The position numbers and the translations under genes were made by a program. A stretch of 12,788 bases of DNA, taken from positions 1 to 12,788 of the forward strand of contig CAVRZY010000067.1 of assembly GCA_963725415.1 (NCBI GenBank). Direction: 5' to 3'. The notes under the pieces were generated by a model. It was not told the origin of the DNA, made no database searches, and was given only the letters and a program-made list of their open reading frames with translations. Shown piece after piece: positions 1 through 5,925 of this stretch; the stretch's first letter is position 1, and every line of letters starts with the position of its first letter. Source of the DNA: CAVRZY01 sp963725415. GTDB lineage: Bacteria; Acidobacteriota; Terriglobia; Bryobacterales; Bryobacteraceae.

Positions 1-475
1 CCTTCCAAATTTCCTTTATCAATTCACTATCTGGAACAAACCGGTCTTTGACGATGGAGTATTCGGCGAGCCTTGGATAAATCAGAACAGCCTCGGCATT
101 TCCTTGTATCGTAAACGGAGAGAACGTGCGCACCCCGCCATCCACCCTCTCTTCAATGAGATACACACCGTACCGTTCAGCTATGCCGTTGTAGAGGGCG
201 GCTTGGAAGTTGTCGGTTGGGTTCATTCTTGTAGTGTCTTTAATCTCGATGATGATTGGATTTTGGTTTCGCTCTTTGAACGCAATGAAATCAGGCCGCA
301 CCTTTCCGGGAAGGTCTGGGTGGCGTCCCTCACCCTTTCCAATTATTGTTAGGTCCCCATACTCCCTGGCGAGTTTTGCTCGAACCTTCTCGACGCCCTT
401 CAGGGATTGGGATGCGATCTCTTCGAGGTACTCATTGAAATTCACTTGAGGAATAGCTCGGGCGATGTGCTCCAT
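1..475 (-). CDS. PD-(D/E)XK nuclease-like protein (RecB/Cas4-type motifs), 3' end outside window
   Basis: The frame is open from an ATG at 475 to the window edge, giving 158 residues with no stop. It carries the core of a PD-(D/E)XK nuclease: R60-P-D62-F-I-A-F, then P73-I-I-I-E77-I-K79, followed by a QxxxY motif (Q91-A-A-L-Y95). The order D, ExK, QxxxY is that of RecB/AddB/Cas4-type nucleases, where D, E and K bind metal and do catalysis. No cysteine is present in the visible part, so the Fe-S cluster of classical Cas4 is not evident. The N-terminal 50 residues look helical. Base composition is visibly more AT-rich than the tail genes, suggesting separate acquisition. It follows a small CxxC gene on the same strand. 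The start is uncertain: there is only a weak ribosome binding site, and the frame is open about 90 nt further upstream without a start codon. Nuclease fold likely; role (recombination, defence, restriction) unknown. Confidence 0.72.
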   Translation of the reverse strand, partial: MEHIARAIPQVNFNEYLEEIASQSLKGVEKVRAKLAREYGDLTIIGKGEGRHPDLPGKVRPDFIAFKERNQNPIIIEIKDTTRMNPTDNFQAALYNGIAERYGVYLIEERVDGGVRTFSPFTIQGNAEAVLIYPRLAEYSIVKDRFVPDSELIKEIWK

Positions 476-531
476 CGCAGCGGCTCTGGGTAGCCTTGGA
501 ATCCAAGCTTTACGGCCGCTTCCCCAATCAT
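442..531 (-). CDS. possible 29-residue ORF overlapping the nuclease start
   Basis: A short ORF beginning MIGEAAVKLGFQ runs from an ATG at 531 and ends 31 nt inside the nuclease gene, in another frame. The same frame stays open upstream to about 615 and reads like protein (EPLVLESATIGMIGEAAVKLG), but has no clear start there. It could be a small overlapping gene, the remains of a longer one, or a chance reading. I do not recognise it. Confidence 0.25.
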   Translation of the reverse strand: MIGEAAVKLGFQGYPEPLRWSTSPELFLK

Positions 532-562
532 GCCGATTGTTGCGGATTCCAGTACGAGCGGC

Positions 563-736
563 TCACTGCGTCCGGTTTTCCCGTACGGCCCTGAGTGCCC
601 TGTAAGCTTTGATGGCTACGATCTTCGGGCACCTTGGACATCGTCCAGTCCATTCGGGCTCCCAGTGATCCAACTCTAACGGCGCAAGCTCCTCTTCGAT
701 CATATCTGTAAGCCTGTTGCGCGGCTGTTCAGGCAT
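563..736 (-). CDS. small CxxC protein, 57 residues, unknown function
   Basis: ATG at 736 is preceded by a strong Shine-Dalgarno sequence (GGGAGG, 9 nt upstream). The product has an acidic N-terminal half (DMIEEELAPLELDHWEPEW), one GRCPRCPK knuckle at residues 31-38, and a basic C-terminus. A single Cys pair suggests half of a zinc site, perhaps completed by dimerisation or by H24, but this is inference. It lies between the accessory repeats and the nuclease, about 90 nt upstream of the nuclease ATG, and is probably cotranscribed with it. Not recognised as a named family. Confidence 0.6.
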   Translation of the reverse strand: MPEQPRNRLTDMIEEELAPLELDHWEPEWTGRCPRCPKIVAIKAYRALRAVRENRTQ

Positions 737-848
737 CTGATGGCACCTCCCTCAGTTAGTCTATCCCAAGGCAACCCCTCGCAGTGGCTTAACCAAATCG
801 CCGACACTGGGCTTCTTTTTCGCGCCCGCTCTCAAGAAAGCCCCTGTA

Positions 849-929
849 TCCCGTAGGGAACCCGGTTTCCAGGCCCGTGGTGCAATCAGAGGCGGGGAGG
901 TGATGCCCCAGCATCCCCCCTTTCGGCGC
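849..929. repeat. diverged direct repeat, left copy, with GATGC-CCCA-GCATC palindrome
   Basis: By hand alignment these 81 bases match 1450-1530 without gaps at 53 of 81 positions. The best conserved block is GTGATGCCCCAGCATCCCC (900-918), which contains the palindrome GATGC/GCATC at 902-915. The copy spans the 3' end of the minus-strand CCHC gene. Its origin is unknown; it may be a duplicated gene end or a recombination arm. Confidence 0.55.
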
Positions 930-1080
930 TCCGGGCACCCTGCAAGCCCCAGGGTCGGTGATGCTGGAGCGCGTTGCTCAGTCGAAACTCCAGTTCCGCC
1001 AATTCGCTCCGCAGCGACTCGATGCAGTCCTCTGAGTCGAGGTGCGGGCCGATCCGCCCGCAGCGTAAGCACATGGCCAT
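886..1080 (-). CDS. small CCHC zinc-finger protein with coiled coil, 64 residues
   Basis: The product starts MAMCLRCGRIGPHLDSEDC: C4-x2-C7-x5-H13-x5-C19 is a compact zinc knuckle. It is followed by a leucine-rich helix at about residues 20-36 (IESLRSELAELEFRLS) and a basic tail. I chose the ATG at 1080 because a GGAGG lies 11 nt upstream; the frame is open to an ATG at 1140, but that one lacks a ribosome binding site and adds a proline/arginine-rich stretch. Such knuckle-plus-coil proteins are usually small nucleic-acid-binding phage proteins, which is inference here. The last 15 codons lie in the left copy of the 849/1450 repeat. Its CLRCGR start resembles the CxxCG knuckles of the other zinc proteins in the window. 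Confidence 0.65.
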   Translation of the reverse strand: MAMCLRCGRIGPHLDSEDCIESLRSELAELEFRLSNALQHHRPWGLQGARSAERGDAGASPPRL

Positions 1081-1208
1081 GGGGACCGCATCCTCCGGCC
1101 GGTGACCGGGGCGCCGGCCAGGCCCTACCCTGGGCGTCATGCAAACATCTTAACGCTGTTCTGTTCCGAGGGCAAAGGCCTGGCGCGAGGCCGGAGAGAG
1201 CCTGGCCG

Positions 1209-1480
1209 ATGCTGGAGGCTGCCATCCTCCGGAAGTTCGAAGACCAGAGCGTATTCGTGGCTTGGTGGGACGCGAATATTGGGATTCTGCATGGTGGCGA
1301 CCGTAGCAAAAGCAGGTCCGCTGATCGCGGGACTTGGTCCATGGCAGAGGCCGAAAGCAAACCGGCATCACCAACCACCAGGTGTCCCGCTGGGTCCGGC
1401 GGCTTCAGGGACCGGAGAAATACCGCAGATCCGGCGCAATGGCGCTTTATCCCGCAAAGAAGGCCATTCCCAGGGCCTAG
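1209..1480 (+). pseudogene. helix-turn-helix protein broken by a one-base frameshift (about 90 residues if repaired)
   Basis: This is the only convincing plus-strand gene. From an ATG at 1209 (GGAGAGAG about 10 nt upstream) the frame encodes RKFEDQSVFVAWWDANIG, then HGGDRSKSRSADRGTWS and MAEAESK. The sense then continues one frame over as TGITNHQVSRWVRRLQGPEKYR, a clear helix-turn-helix, ending at a TAG at 1478. Adding one A to the AAA at 1359-1361 joins both parts into one 90-codon protein. The arrangement WW....GGDRSK......AEAE.xTGITxxQVSRW is, from memory, that of a conserved phage/ParB-like C-terminal region, so this may be a shortened gene. Either a real frameshift or a sequencing error. 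Its 3' end lies in the right copy of the 849/1450 repeat. Confidence 0.68.
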
Positions 1481-1530
1481 GACGCATCGGTGAGCGGCGG
1501 GTGATGCCGGAGCATCCCCTTTTTTGGCTC
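1450..1530. repeat. diverged direct repeat, right copy, with GATGC-CGGA-GCATC palindrome
   Basis: Matches 849-929 in the same orientation (53/81 by hand). The palindrome is at 1503-1516. It covers the last codons of the broken helix-turn-helix gene and about 50 bases beyond it. Together the copies bracket about 520 bases carrying the CCHC gene and the helix-turn-helix gene. Confidence 0.55.
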
Positions 1531-1540
1531 TGCTGAGGCG

Positions 1541-1583
1541 GGGCGCCGCACGGGTGAAAGGAACAAAGCCCCGAGCGGCGCCC
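1541..1583 (-). terminator. GC-rich hairpin downstream of the winged-helix gene (copy A of a dispersed hairpin element)
   Basis: GGGCGCCGC (1541-1549) pairs with GCGGCGCCC (1575-1583), extended inwards by CGGG/CCCG across one mismatch; the loop is 15 nt. It begins 40 nt after the stop of the gene at 1623. There is no T-tract, so termination would be weak or absent. Stem, loop start (TGAAAGGAA) and right flank (GCGGGGCAAGGAG) are shared with the hairpin at 5393-5437. Confidence 0.5.
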
Positions 1584-1622
1584 ATTGCGGGGCAAGGAGA
1601 AGTCTCTGCTGGTGACCGGATT

Positions 1623-1979
1623 TCAACCACCCCACCAACTTTTCACCGGTGCGATCAGGAGCGCGGCCAGCACAAGCGCTTTTTGCCCGTGCATCCAGAT
1701 CCAATCACGCAAGTCTCGAAAGTCTTGCACATTGAAACGGATTTTGACGAAGCCGCGCAGCCACAAGCGGAGTAGCGCTCGGATTACCTCCGGCTCGGTC
1801 AATCGCACGTAGCGCGCAAACTGCACTTCCGACAGGTTGGCTATTCCGTCGTGGCGCAGGTTCAGCAGGCCGCAGTAGACTTCGATTTCATTGAAATCTG
1901 CTAGTCGGTTGTAATCCCGCTCAGGATTTCGAGTCGAGAACCCCTTGATGAAGTGTTTGTTTCTCTCTTTCTTCTTCAT
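1623..1979 (-). CDS. winged-helix-like protein with hydrophobic C-terminus, 118 residues
   Basis: The start ATG overlaps the tape measure stop (ATGA), so the gene is translationally coupled to it. After a very basic N-terminus (MKKKERNKH), residues 28-80 suggest a winged helix-turn-helix: helix EIEVYCGLLNL, then IANLSEVQFARYVRL, then TEPEVIRALLRLWLRGFVKIRF with the usual 'helix, short turn, strand' ending. Residues 97-112 (HGQKALVLAALLIAPV) are hydrophobic enough for a single membrane segment. A membrane-tethered DNA-binding protein would be odd directly behind a tape measure gene; a small tail or lysis-related protein is an alternative. I cannot assign a family. The gene ends 40 nt before the copy A hairpin. 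Confidence 0.6.
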   Translation of the reverse strand: MKKKERNKHFIKGFSTRNPERDYNRLADFNEIEVYCGLLNLRHDGIANLSEVQFARYVRLTEPEVIRALLRLWLRGFVKIRFNVQDFRDLRDWIWMHGQKALVLAALLIAPVKSWWGG

Positions 1980-2953
1980 TGCGTCACTAGTTCAGGCGCA
2001 AGCATCTGGGCGGCTTGCCGCCGCCGGCCGAAGTTCTGGTTGTTGGACCGGATATTCGCGGTGCTGATCGCGCGGGGATTCGCTATTACCGTGCGAAGCG
2101 TCTGGGTTTCCCAGAAATTCGTGGTCGCGGTTGGATCCAAGATCGTAGTCTGGTTGATGATTATCGGCGCAGCGACCGCCGTGACCGAGGGCAATTGTAC
2201 GCCACCCGAGTAGACCGGCACTTCATATAGCCGCCCGCCGGCCTGCTGGAAGGTCAGGGATTGCATCTGCGCGGGGAAACCGGTCCCCCGCTGCCCCACT
2301 GTCATGCCGTAAAGCTGGATCATGTCCCGGATCTGCGGGGAGCGGATCGCCACGTCCAGGTTGCCGCCGAAAGTCGATTTGGCGGCCTCGATGATATATT
2401 TCAGGATGCCTTTGTCGGCAACATCGACGTTGTATAGTTCACGGATCTTCTTATGCAGTTTCTCTTCGGTGCTCTCGCGAAATTTTTTGATGAGGCCGCC
2501 GATGCCACCTACCAAAGCGCCCACTCCCATGCCGATGGCTGTCCCGATGCCGGGCATAATCATCGTCCCGATGGCGGCCCCTGAAATCATTCCCCCGAGG
2601 GCCCCGCCGGCGACACCATACCAGCCGCCGCGCTTCCAGGCATCGATCATCATCCCGGCCCCAAGGCCTGCCTGCATCCCCAGCGGTCCGAACCCGGCAA
2701 TCCCCGACATGAGACCAAGGCCACCTCCGAGCGCCCCCATTCCTGCAATGCCCGTGAGAGATTTAGCCGCGGTCCGCTGTCCCGAAAGGCCATAACTGGC
2801 GAGACTCGCGCCTCCCAACATCAACCCGAGCGGGACCATGCCCCCGACTTTCGCCCCCCAGCTAGGCGCCATGGCCAGGCCCGTGCTAGTACCGGCCGCG
2901 TTCCAGCCCATGGGCGCGCCGGGGTACATCATCCAACTGCCTGCCGCGCCCAC
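1976..2953 (-). CDS. tape measure protein, C-terminal segment (third reading frame)
   Basis: This frame holds the C-terminal third of the tape measure protein. It first shows a long glycine/alanine/methionine-rich hydrophobic stretch (residues about 30-155, with GMGALGGGLGLMSGIAGFG and GVAGGALGGMISGAAIG), then a charged helix (KKFRESTEEKLHKKIREL), then a domain ending ...LAPELVTQ. Gly-rich membrane-active segments followed by a C-terminal domain are typical of tape measure proteins, which fix tail length and help DNA cross the host envelope. The GTG at 2953 is probably not a true start: sense continues upstream (TSGFAGPVGAAGSW) to the C5 run at 2975-2979, where one extra base would fuse this frame to the preceding segment. 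The stop overlaps the ATG of the next gene. Confidence 0.75.
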   Translation of the reverse strand: MGAAGSWMMYPGAPMGWNAAGTSTGLAMAPSWGAKVGGMVPLGLMLGGASLASYGLSGQRTAAKSLTGIAGMGALGGGLGLMSGIAGFGPLGMQAGLGAGMMIDAWKRGGWYGVAGGALGGMISGAAIGTMIMPGIGTAIGMGVGALVGGIGGLIKKFRESTEEKLHKKIRELYNVDVADKGILKYIIEAAKSTFGGNLDVAIRSPQIRDMIQLYGMTVGQRGTGFPAQMQSLTFQQAGGRLYEVPVYSGGVQLPSVTAVAAPIIINQTTILDPTATTNFWETQTLRTVIANPRAISTANIRSNNQNFGRRRQAAQMLAPELVTQ

Positions 2954-4479
2954 CGGCCCGGCGAAGCCGGAGGTCCCCCGGGCCCGCCCACGATATTGCT
3001 AACCTGTGCCAGCGCCGCCGTGCCGCCCATGCCGAAGAGACCGGCCAGACTGAAGCCGCCGCCTGCCGCGCCCCGCGCACCATAGAGGGGCATCAACATC
3101 TTGGCGATCATGCTAGAGAATGCTTCCTTGATGGGGGTGAGGATGGCCACCTTGAAGACGTTGAGGATCGCCTTGCCGATGGATTCGGAGCGGGTCAACA
3201 GGGCATCGAAGATTCCCTCGGCAGCGTGCTTCAGATCGTCGAACCGCTTGCGCTCTAATTGGGCTACGGCGGTCACGCGCTCGATCTGGGCCTCTTCCAT
3301 GGATTGCTCGTAGCGGAAGCGGTCCTTGTGGATCTCGAACTCCATCTCGGCGTAGTCCAGGCGGAGCCGGTAGACGCGCTCAACTGCCTCCATCTCGCCG
3401 CCCGGCCCCGTCTGGAGTTGGATCAAGCGCTCTTGTAGTTGCTCGGTTCGCTTCAGGCCCGAGAGCCGCTGCTCATCGACGTGCTTGAAAAGTTCCCCCG
3501 CCTTCTCAAGGTTGTGGAGTACCTGCTCTTCCTCCTCGGTCATTAGTGTCAGTTTCGCGGGCATGGGAACTTCATACCTGGCATATTCCGGCTTCTCGAA
3601 TTTAGCCGGCTCCACGATTTGTGCCCCGAAGGGACTAACCGCCGCCGCCGCAACCGCCAATTTGTACCGTTCGATCTCGGCTCGGCCCTTCTCCGCTAGT
3701 TTGGCCTGCTCCTTCGCCTTCCGGCTCAATTCCTCGATGGCATCGACTCGGGCTTGCAGGTTGGTCTTCTCCGCCGTGAGTGCCTGGAACTCCGCCTTGC
3801 GCCTGGCAAACGCCGTCCCGGTCAACCTGGCACCCGGCAGTAGCGAAGGAAGCAGTCCCTTCTCTTTTTCCTCTATCGTTTTCAGGCGTTCCTTTAGCCC
3901 CTCCAATGTGGCGTTATAGGTCCGCTCGAAGCTTTCGGCCATGGCCTGGCCGCGATCGAGTTCCGCCCGGAACCGCGCAACTTCCGCATCAATCGCTGCG
4001 CCATAAAGCCCGCTAAGTTTTGGAATTTCGCCCTTGAGCGCCGCCGCCATACCCACCCCTGGAGCGCCGGGAGCCGCAAGCCGATATTCCGGCGGAAAGA
4101 TTTCGGGAATCGGGGCGACCCATCCACCCGCCTGACGGAGCGCTTTCGCTTCCGCCAAAGATCCTCTGGGGGACGGAGGCGGCCCGGCTGGATGGCTTTG
4201 GTGATGACCTCGATAACCGCCGTCAGCGGTTCTGCCAATTTCGCCTTGAGCATGAACCAGGTGCGCTCGAATATTTTGAGTTTCTCCTCGGCCTCGGCCA
4301 GTTTCTTTATCATGCTCTCGTCCATGGCGAGGCCCCCCGCCCGGACCTTCTCTTCCAGTTCGGTCCACCTGGCGAGCATCGGTTGAAGTTCCTGGGAACT
4401 CCTGGCGTAGAGCGCATGGGCCACGACCATGCGCTTCGTCTCGTCCGTCATCGCGCCGAGGCGCTGCAATATCTCCCAC
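2929..4479 (-). CDS. tape measure protein, middle coiled-coil segment (second reading frame)
   Basis: Only the part from about 4170 leftwards is meaningful; the first 100 or so residues of this open frame are out-of-frame shadow of the N-terminal segment. From SLAEAKALRQAGGWVAPIPE onwards it reads as a long charged coiled coil: RLKTIEEKEKGLLPSLLPG, KAEFQALTAEKTNLQARVDA, and ERVYRLRLDYAEMEFEIHKD. It then becomes hydrophobic (NVFKVAILTPIKEAFSSMIA) and Gly/Ala-rich. This is the expected layout of a tape measure middle region. Sense breaks at a G5 run (minus strand; 2975-2979) and the frame stops at 2929. Both borders need the insertion of one base to be restored. Confidence 0.78.
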   Translation of the reverse strand: MGDIAAPRRDDGRDEAHGRGPCALRQEFPGTSTDARQVDRTGREGPGGGPRHGREHDKETGRGRGETQNIRAHLVHAQGEIGRTADGGYRGHHQSHPAGPPPSPRGSLAEAKALRQAGGWVAPIPEIFPPEYRLAAPGAPGVGMAAALKGEIPKLSGLYGAAIDAEVARFRAELDRGQAMAESFERTYNATLEGLKERLKTIEEKEKGLLPSLLPGARLTGTAFARRKAEFQALTAEKTNLQARVDAIEELSRKAKEQAKLAEKGRAEIERYKLAVAAAAVSPFGAQIVEPAKFEKPEYARYEVPMPAKLTLMTEEEEQVLHNLEKAGELFKHVDEQRLSGLKRTEQLQERLIQLQTGPGGEMEAVERVYRLRLDYAEMEFEIHKDRFRYEQSMEEAQIERVTAVAQLERKRFDDLKHAAEGIFDALLTRSESIGKAILNVFKVAILTPIKEAFSSMIAKMLMPLYGARGAAGGGFSLAGLFGMGGTAALAQVSNIVGGPGGPPASPGRWARQAVG

Positions 4480-5288
4480 TGGACCACGCCGAGCGCTTTC
4501 TCGCCGCCGGTCGCGTCTAGCGCCGAAACGCCCAGATCCCGCAATGCTTGCCGGGCTTTCTTCCCGCCTTCCCCCGTATCATCCAACGCCTCAGCCAATT
4601 TCCATGCTGTCCGCTCCAGCACGCCGACATCGACCTCCGCCAAACTCGCCATGGCCGATAACTGTTCGACTTGTTTCGCTCCCAGGCCGGTGCGCATCGA
4701 CATCTGCTCAATCCCGTGGGCATAGCCGCCCATCTCGGCAACGAGGCTCAGAAGCGCCTTGGGCAGCTTTAGCGCACTCGCCACGGCAGCCACCACCGCG
4801 ACATGCCAGGCTTTGATGCCTGCGATGATCCCGCTGAAACTCGCCCCAGCCTCCGTATTTGCAAGCGCTGATGCACGATTTGCAAGCGCTGATGCACGTG
4901 CCCCCGCCGCCGCGAGGGTTGCTGATTGAGCCGCCTGAGTTTCGAGATTGATTTTGTTTTTAACCACGGCGTTGAACCTTTCAAGTACCGCCGTGGTTCC
5001 GCCATAGGCGACGGTCATTTGCTGCTGTTGGACGAGGACTTTCTCGGCTCCAGTCTTCCCGTAGAGTTGCGCCTCCCGCTCCATTTGCCGGAGGTGGCGT
5101 TCAGTTACGCTCAGGTTCCGCTCCTGGCTGCGGATCATCTGCTCCCCGGCCTTGACCGAGGATGCGCCGATGGCGGCATTGGCCTTGATCGCCCGCCTCT
5201 CCAGATCCTGCCAACTCTGGTTACTTCGGGCGAACGCCTCCCGCGCCTTGCTATCCTCAACCGCGAGCGTTATGAGTTCTTCAGGCAT
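3894..5288 (-). CDS. tape measure protein, N-terminal segment (first reading frame)
   Basis: ATG at 5288 has GGGAGG 9 nt upstream and overlaps the stop of a 19-codon ORF (TGATG). The product begins MPEELITLAVEDSKAREAFA, a usual tape measure start. A helical region follows (residues 25-125), a duplicated heptapeptide RASALAN at 131-144, a hydrophobic segment at about 151-185 (IIAGIKAWHVAVVAAVASAL), and MSMRTGLGAKQVEQLSAMA at 196-214, a motif common in tape measure proteins. Sense is lost after about residue 370 (VIEVITKAIQ), near the C5 run (plus-strand G5, 4168-4172); the last 90 residues of this open frame are shadow. Over all three frames the protein would be about 1,100 residues, implying a long-tailed phage. 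Confidence 0.82.
   Translation of the reverse strand: MPEELITLAVEDSKAREAFARSNQSWQDLERRAIKANAAIGASSVKAGEQMIRSQERNLSVTERHLRQMEREAQLYGKTGAEKVLVQQQQMTVAYGGTTAVLERFNAVVKNKINLETQAAQSATLAAAGARASALANRASALANTEAGASFSGIIAGIKAWHVAVVAAVASALKLPKALLSLVAEMGGYAHGIEQMSMRTGLGAKQVEQLSAMASLAEVDVGVLERTAWKLAEALDDTGEGGKKARQALRDLGVSALDATGGEKALGVVQWEILQRLGAMTDETKRMVVAHALYARSSQELQPMLARWTELEEKVRAGGLAMDESMIKKLAEAEEKLKIFERTWFMLKAKLAEPLTAVIEVITKAIQPGRLRPPEDLWRKRKRSVRRVDGSPRFPKSFRRNIGLRLPALQGWVWRRRSRAKFQNLAGFMAQRLMRKLRGSGRNSIAARPWPKASSGPITPHWRG
4857..4898. repeat. perfect 21-bp tandem duplication inside the tape measure gene
   Basis: Two identical 21-base units (4857-4877 and 4878-4898) lie head to tail. The length is a multiple of three, so the effect is an in-frame repeat of RASALAN. 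It looks recent and keeps the frame open, consistent with slippage in a gene under length selection. Confidence 0.85.
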
Positions 5289-5347
5289 CAGGCAGTCCTC
5301 CCAGTGGTCCGGGATTCAATGAGTAGTCCGAGTCGTTCAACGGCCAT
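5288..5347 (-). CDS. possible 19-residue leader ORF before the tape measure gene
   Basis: ATG at 5347 has GAGGAG 9 nt upstream and encodes MAVERLGLLIESRTTGRTA. Its TGA overlaps the tape measure ATG as TGATG, a typical coupling arrangement. The good ribosome binding site and the overlap argue for translation; the tiny size argues for a leader or coupling peptide, or the remnant of a larger gene, rather than a folded protein. Confidence 0.4.
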   Translation of the reverse strand: MAVERLGLLIESRTTGRTA

Positions 5348-5392
5348 AGTCTATAACTCCTCTCCAGTTAGTCGCCCTCTGCCGACCTTAAA

Positions 5393-5437
5393 GGCGCCGC
5401 CCGGGTGAAAGGAAAGGCGAAAGTCCCGGGCGGCGCC
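5393..5437 (-). terminator. 13-bp perfect GC-rich hairpin before the tape measure gene (copy B of the dispersed hairpin element)
   Basis: GGCGCCGCCCGGG (5393-5405) pairs perfectly with 5425-5437; the loop is 19 nt. On the minus strand it starts 2 nt after the stop codon of the gene at 5440 and is followed by only TTT, so it may be a partial terminator, a processing site or an mRNA stabiliser. It resembles the hairpin at 1541-1583 in stem, loop start and flank. Confidence 0.6.
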
Positions 5438-5439
5438 CT

Positions 5440-5700
5440 CTAGCGGGGCAAGGAGGATTTGCGGGCCTGCGAAAGTCGCGCCCGAGCGATCAACCGTTGA
5501 AACCAATTCCGGCCGACGTTGGAAACTGCCACCATGGGGGCTTCCTCCCGGATGCTTGCCACATCGGGCGGAACTGCCCTCGCGGGGCCCTCTTTCGACG
5601 GAGCAAGTAGCCCCTGGATGACAATGAGTTCCACGCAAATCGCGGCGCTGGCCGCTTCCAGGGCGTCAACAACATTTTGATTGCATCGCCAGATCCCCAT
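5440..5700 (-). CDS. unknown small phage protein, 86 residues
   Basis: ATG at 5700 has a near-perfect ribosome binding site (AGGAGGTGA, 4 nt upstream). The protein begins MGIWRCNQNVVDALEAASAA, has a hydrophobic stretch at about 17-33 (ASAAICVELIVIQGLLA), then a Pro/Ala-rich linker and a basic C-terminus (QRLIARARLSQARKS). A membrane or tail-associated role is possible, but I recognise no family. Position just upstream of the tape measure gene is where tail assembly chaperones usually sit, but it has neither their length nor an obvious slippery site. It starts 25 nt after a strong terminator, so its expression probably depends on antitermination or readthrough. Confidence 0.55.
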   Translation of the reverse strand: MGIWRCNQNVVDALEAASAAICVELIVIQGLLAPSKEGPARAVPPDVASIREEAPMVAVSNVGRNWFQRLIARARLSQARKSSLPR

Positions 5701-5724
5701 GATTCACCTCCTCGAAAGACTGAG

Positions 5725-5753
5725 AAAAAACCGGGGCGGTGGCGACCGCCCCG
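5725..5753 (-). terminator. rho-independent terminator T2, just upstream of the tail block
   Basis: On the minus strand CGGGGCGGT (5753-5745), loop CGCC, ACCGCCCCG (5740-5732), then G and six T (5730-5725). Short loop, strong GC stem and T6 make a textbook terminator. It ends only 25 nt before the ATG at 5700. Confidence 0.85.
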
Positions 5754-5816
5754 CCCGGCCGCCATCCGGGGAGGACTATTTCGCCGGCGCGACCAGAATT
5801 CTGTGCTGAACCTCAG

Positions 5817-5855
5817 AAAAAACGGGGGCCGATCGATGCCATGAGACCGGCCCCC
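5817..5855 (-). terminator. rho-independent terminator T1
   Basis: On the minus strand GGGGGCCG (5855-5848), a 16-nt loop, CGGCCCCC (5831-5824), then G and six T (5822-5817). It lies about 70 nt after the stop of the gene at 5926. Its 5' flank CCTCCTTCCCGCG resembles the flank of the hairpins at 5393 and 1541. The 61 bases between T1 and T2 show no promoter I could recognise. Confidence 0.8.
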
Positions 5856-5925
5856 AACGCGGGAAGGAGGAAACGCTATGCACTCACGAATTCTCAATGC
5901 CACGCGCGCGCGGGCCGCAGCATAC

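Noticed and set aside
761..1630. 289-residue minus-strand open frame
   Set aside because: Pro/Arg/Cys-rich without family-like order; it is antisense to the helix-turn-helix gene, and overlaps the CCHC gene and both repeats. The high GC keeps such frames open by chance.
5351..5638. 95-residue minus-strand frame through the copy B hairpin
   Set aside because: No ribosome binding site, Cys/His/Gly-rich shadow of the 86-residue gene, and it runs through a perfect hairpin.
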